From Amycolatopsis sp. FBCC-B4732 (GTDB lineage Bacteria > Actinomycetota > Actinomycetes > Mycobacteriales > Pseudonocardiaceae), in the NCBI RefSeq assembly GCF_023008405.1, contig NZ_CP095376.1, forward strand, positions 2,070,001 to 2,134,000: a DNA stretch of 64,000 nucleotides, written 5' to 3'. The position numbers and the translations under genes are program-made. The notes beneath the pieces were generated by a model that saw only the letters and a list, made by a program, of their open reading frames with translations, was not told where the DNA came from and made no database searches. Positions 60,960-64,000 of this stretch are shown here, piece by piece. Position 1 is the stretch's first letter. Every line of letters starts with the position of its first letter.

Positions 60960-61184
60960 ATGTCCGAACGGGGTTCCGGCCTGCGGCACATCGCCACCTT
61001 CTGCGGTCAGTGCGACTGCGGGTGCCCGGAGTTGTACCTGGCCGAGGGTGCGCCCGCGGAGCGCGCGGTGGTGATCACCGACGACTTCGGGCAGCGGATC
61101 GAGATGAGCCGCGAACAGCTGGCGGTGCTCGTCGCCGACGTGAAGTCGGGCGTCCTGGACGCGGTGCTCGTCCCGGTGGGCTGA
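60960..61184 (+). CDS. Small Cys-rich protein of unknown function
   Basis: A 74-residue protein with TFCGQCDCGCPELYL near residue 15, that is CxxCxCxC, a plausible metal site. A well-behaved helical C-terminal half follows (DDFGQRIEMSREQLAVLVAD). ATG at 60960 has GAGGAG about 9 nt upstream; an in-frame GTG at 60927 is the alternative. It sits between the repeat array and the PepSY operon. I do not recognise a characterised family; Cys spacing suggests Zn, Cu or Fe binding, which would fit the copper/heme-like neighbours. Confidence 0.7.
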   Translation: MSERGSGLRHIATFCGQCDCGCPELYLAEGAPAERAVVITDDFGQRIEMSREQLAVLVADVKSGVLDAVLVPVG

Positions 61185-61289
61185 GCGGGCCGGCACCCGA
61201 CTTCTCCGGTGAGCCGGGTCACCCGGTTGCCGGGAACCAGCTGCCTCCGCGAGCCGACCTTGTGCAGGAGGGCGGACGGAAGGAGCCCG

Positions 61290-62639
61290 ATGTCCATCGA
61301 CCAGAACGCGAACGAGCTCGCGCCGGATCAGGAACTCCCGGCCGAGCCGCCCGAACCCCGGCTCGGCTGGGCCGGAGTCCGTCCGCTGCTGCTGCGCCTG
61401 CACTTCTACGCCGGTGTCTTCATCGGGCCGTTCCTCCTCGTCGCCGCCGTCACCGGGCTCGCCTACGTCTGGGCGCCCCAGGCGGAACAGGCGGTCTACG
61501 ACCACGAACTGCACGTCCCGGCGGCGGCCACGACGGTTCCGCTGGACCAGCAAACCGCGGCGGCCAAGGCGCTCGTTCCGGACGGCACCCTCACCGGCGT
61601 CCGCCCCGGCCCGGCCCCGACCGACACGACGCAGGTGATCTTCACCCGCCCCGGCCTGGAACCCAGCTTCCACTGGACGGTGTTCGTCGACCCGCACACC
61701 GGCGACGTCCGGGGACAGCTGGAGACCTACGGTTCGGGGCAGGCGATGCCCTTGCGCGGCTGGATCGACGTCCTGCACCGCAGCCTGCACCTGGGCGATT
61801 TCGGGCGCCTGTACAGCGAACTCGCGGCCAGCTGGCTGTGGGTGGTCGTGCTCGCCGGGCTCGCGCTCTGGTTCGGGCGGGTCCGCCGCAAGCGCGCCGC
61901 GGCCGCCAGCCCCCGCGCCAAGCTGCTGACCTGGCACGGCCGGACCGGCTTGATCCTGGCCATCGGGCTGCTGTTCCTCTCGGCCACCGGGCTGACGTGG
62001 TCGGAGTACGCCGGGAACAGCATCACCGAACTGCGCACGCAACTGGACTGGACCACTCCGTCGGTGTCCGCGGCGGTACCCGAGACGAGCGGCCGGGACA
62101 TCGGTTTCGACGGCGCCCGCGAAGCGACGCTGCGAGCCGGGCTGACCGGCCCGGTCGAGGTCCGCCCGCCGGCCGGGCCCGGCAAGGGTTACGTCGTCGC
62201 GCAGCTGGGCCGGAGCTGGCCGGTGCAGGCCGATTCGATGGCCGTCGACCCGGCGACCGGGCGGATCACCGACACCCTGCGGTTCGCGGACTACAACCTC
62301 GCGGCGAAGCTGAGCACGTGGGGGATCGACGCCCACATGGGCTTCCTCTTCGGGATCTGGAACCAGATCGTGCTGACGCTGCTGGCGGTCGCGCTGATCT
62401 GCGTGATCGGCTGGGGCTACCGGATGTGGTGGCTGCGGCGCCCGACCCGCGGTGACGCCCGCGCGGGGCGGCCACCGGCCCGGGCCACGTGGCGGAAGAT
62501 CCCGGGACGGGCGCTGGCGCCGGCGTTGGCCGTGGTCGCCGTCGTCGGGTACTACCTGCCGCTGTTCGGCTTGTCGCTGCTGGGTTTCCTCATCGTGGAC
62601 GGCGTGCTCGAGGCGCGGCGGCGGAAGGTGGCCGCATGA
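61290..62639 (+). CDS. PepSY-associated transmembrane protein
   Basis: 449 residues with four main membrane segments. The first is at about 28-60 (LLRLHFYAGVFIGPFLLVAA, the conserved R-x-H-x-x-G/A-x-x PepSY-TM opening with a membrane His). The second follows the DVLHRSLHLGDFGR loop, the third is in WHGRTGLILAIGLLFLSATG, and the last carries LSTWGIDAHMGFLFGIWNQI. PepSY-TM proteins are linked to iron/siderophore reduction or copper. The ATG at 61290 follows GGAAGGAG, and its stop overlaps the DUF5134 start. Exact role unknown. Confidence 0.85.
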   Translation: MSIDQNANELAPDQELPAEPPEPRLGWAGVRPLLLRLHFYAGVFIGPFLLVAAVTGLAYVWAPQAEQAVYDHELHVPAAATTVPLDQQTAAAKALVPDGTLTGVRPGPAPTDTTQVIFTRPGLEPSFHWTVFVDPHTGDVRGQLETYGSGQAMPLRGWIDVLHRSLHLGDFGRLYSELAASWLWVVVLAGLALWFGRVRRKRAAAASPRAKLLTWHGRTGLILAIGLLFLSATGLTWSEYAGNSITELRTQLDWTTPSVSAAVPETSGRDIGFDGAREATLRAGLTGPVEVRPPAGPGKGYVVAQLGRSWPVQADSMAVDPATGRITDTLRFADYNLAAKLSTWGIDAHMGFLFGIWNQIVLTLLAVALICVIGWGYRMWWLRRPTRGDARAGRPPARATWRKIPGRALAPALAVVAVVGYYLPLFGLSLLGFLIVDGVLEARRRKVAA

Positions 62640-63250
62640 TCACCGCGGAAGGTCTGCGCTGGATCGTCACCGCGGTGTTCGCGCTGACCGGAGCGTTCTG
62701 CGCCTACCGTTGCCTGCAGGACAGAACCGCGGGGGAGCGCACCGGTGACGTGCTGCACGTCGTGATGTGCGCGGCGATGGTCGCGATGGCGTGGCCCGCG
62801 ACGATGAGCTTCGCCCGCTGGCCGCAGACGGTGTTCTTCGCCCTGGCCGCGGCCTGGTTCGTGGGCGTGGCGGTGACCGGCGCGTCGCACGGGGAGCACG
62901 GCGGCCGCCGGGCGGCGCTCTACCACGTCGTGATGATGGCGGCCATGGCATGGATGGTGTTCGTGATGCCGCGGGCGATGAGCGGCATGGCGGGGCCCGG
63001 CGGCACGATGGAGATGGCGGGACACCCGGGGATGGTGATGCCCGCGGCCGGCGCCGCCGCGAGCACCCCCGCGGACGTCACGACCGTCGCACTGGTGCTC
63101 GTGGTCGTCTTCGTCGTGGCCGGGCTGGTGTTCCTGGCCCGGGCGATCGACGAGGCGCGCGTGTCCCGGCCGCCGCTGCGCAGCCTCGGCAGCGGGGCGA
63201 ACGGGGCGATGGCGCTGGGCATGGCGCTGATGTTGCTGACCATGGCCTGA
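62636..63250 (+). CDS. DUF5134 membrane protein
   Basis: A 204-residue polytopic protein with about five helices and a Met/His-rich middle (AAWFVGVAVTGASHGEHGGR, MMAAMAWMVFVMPRAMSGMA, GTMEMAGHPGMVMPA). This matches the DUF5134 family, and the Met- and His-rich stretch could bind copper. The ATG overlaps the PepSY stop in ATGA, so the two are coupled. A CopD-like gene follows on the same strand, strengthening a copper-handling guess. Confidence 0.8.
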   Translation: MITAEGLRWIVTAVFALTGAFCAYRCLQDRTAGERTGDVLHVVMCAAMVAMAWPATMSFARWPQTVFFALAAAWFVGVAVTGASHGEHGGRRAALYHVVMMAAMAWMVFVMPRAMSGMAGPGGTMEMAGHPGMVMPAAGAAASTPADVTTVALVLVVVFVVAGLVFLARAIDEARVSRPPLRSLGSGANGAMALGMALMLLTMA

Positions 63251-63326
63251 CCCGGACCGTCCTCAGTGGACTGTGTTGTGGCCCACAGCCGGGAACCGCG
63301 GCCGGGGCCGGTCCGACGGCTGAGGG

Positions 63327-64000
63327 GTGACGACGTCCCGGTTCCGCGCCGCGGTCGTGACGGCGGTGGTGGCCGGGCTCGCCCTGGTGCTGCTCGTCGT
63401 CGCCACCGCGGGCGATGTGTACGCGCCCTTGGGCAACGCCGATCCGGGACCGCTGACCACCTACGGCTTCGCGGTCGTCCGGTTCGCGGCCGACGCGGCC
63501 GCGGCCGGGTGCTTCGGCGGGCTGGTGTTCGCCGCGTTCGTCGCGCCCGGCCGGCGGGGCGGGGCCCTGTCGGCGGATTCGTACGCGGCGAGCCGGCTCG
63601 CCGCGGGCAGCGCGGCCTGCTGGCTGGCGGCCGCGGTGGTCGCGGTGCCGTTCTCGGCCGCGAGCGCGTCGGGCCTGCCGGTGTCCCGGGTCCTGCGGCC
63701 CGAGGTCTTCCTGGCCACCTTGAGCGCCACCGAGGAGCCCAAAGCCTGGTTGTGCGTGGCGGTCGCCGCCGCCGCGGCGACGGTGCTGGCGTGGCCGGCG
63801 ATGGCCTGGCGCACGGTCGTCGCCGCGGCGGTGGTCGCGGGTGCCGGGCTGCTGCCGCTGGTGGCGGTGGGCCACGTGTCGGTGGGTGCGGGGCACGACG
63901 TGGCGACCAACGCGATGTTCTGGCACGTACCCGCCGCGAGCGCGTGGCTCGGCGCGGCGGTCGCACTCCTGGCCCGGCTTCGCCGCGGACCCGCGGAGCT
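63327..64000 (+). CDS. CopD / cytochrome c oxidase assembly (CtaG-like) membrane protein, N-terminal part
   Basis: The gene runs off the right edge; about 224 residues are visible from the GTG at 63327. At least five membrane helices are present (VVTAVVAGLALVLLVVATAG, RFAADAAAAGCFGGLVFAAF, and GHVSVGAGHDVATNAMFWHV with the His-rich copper-type segment). This agrees with the large actinobacterial proteins that combine CopD with a CtaG-like oxidase assembly domain. The rest, including the second domain, is outside the window. It is 76 bases after the DUF5134 gene and may belong to the same operon. Confidence 0.72.
   Translation, partial: MTTSRFRAAVVTAVVAGLALVLLVVATAGDVYAPLGNADPGPLTTYGFAVVRFAADAAAAGCFGGLVFAAFVAPGRRGGALSADSYAASRLAAGSAACWLAAAVVAVPFSAASASGLPVSRVLRPEVFLATLSATEEPKAWLCVAVAAAAATVLAWPAMAWRTVVAAAVVAGAGLLPLVAVGHVSVGAGHDVATNAMFWHVPAASAWLGAAVALLARLRRGPAE

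Noticed and set aside
60240..62336. 698-codon minus-strand frame with repeated protein segments
   Set aside because: The repetition simply reflects the 104-bp DNA repeats and the antisense of the PepSY gene; composition is not protein-like.

Overview
The window is very GC-rich, uses many GTG starts and ATGA/GTGA stop-start overlaps, and carries ECF sigma factors, many TetR/MarR/LacI/LysR regulators, secreted carbohydrate-active enzymes and a nonribosomal peptide synthetase (NRPS) cluster. This fits a chromosomal segment of a mycelial actinomycete. Amycolatopsis or another member of the Pseudonocardiaceae is my best guess, inferred from protein character and not proven. No rRNA, tRNA, CRISPR array, transposase or integrase was recognised.

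Layout. 1-2.8 kb: end of a cation exchanger gene, then an ECF sigma factor with a membrane-anchored partner. 2.9-10.8 kb: a sugar-utilisation regulon (glucosidase, two ABC permeases, binding lipoprotein, divergent LacI regulator, secreted glycoside hydrolase) tied together by the operator TCGAACCGGTTCGA. 10.9-22.8 kb: accessory genes controlled by divergent regulators, mixed with several decayed or mosaic pseudogenes (10.9-11.9, 13.5, 19.3-19.9 and 21.6 kb). 22.8-24.3 kb: an IMP dehydrogenase gene (guaB) transcribed away from the next block.

24.6-38.4 kb: a compact biosynthetic operon. It has an ATP-grasp ligase, a DUF6875 protein, a 2307-residue dimodular NRPS (A-T-C-A-T-E-TE), a degenerate paralogue of the ATP-grasp ligase, an MFS exporter, an asparagine-synthetase-like amidotransferase whose Cys is not N-terminal, and a tryptophan-2,3-dioxygenase-superfamily protein. 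Most junctions overlap by 4 bp. I infer a small modified peptide with an epimerised second residue. The neighbouring guaB may be a target-duplication resistance gene. This is the strongest candidate for an undescribed system here.

38.6-54.3 kb: DUF1330 protein, a MarR-MFS efflux pair, a secreted beta-helix protein with two fibronectin type III domains, and a two-gene system of a P-loop ATPase plus a membrane-anchored periplasmic-binding-protein-like ectodomain. After these come MarR/methyltransferase and TetR/hydrolase pairs, including a DUF3237-hydrolase fusion. 54.4-58.9 kb: epoxide hydrolase, an encapsulin nanocompartment with a hemerythrin-like cargo, a DUF3253 protein, and a TetR/DJ-1 pair sharing a duplicated operator. 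58.9-64 kb: a divergent ECF sigma / zinc-finger anti-sigma pair, seven 104-bp tandem repeats copied from the 3' end of the anti-sigma gene, a Cys-rich small protein, and a PepSY / DUF5134 / CopD-like membrane operon running off the window end.
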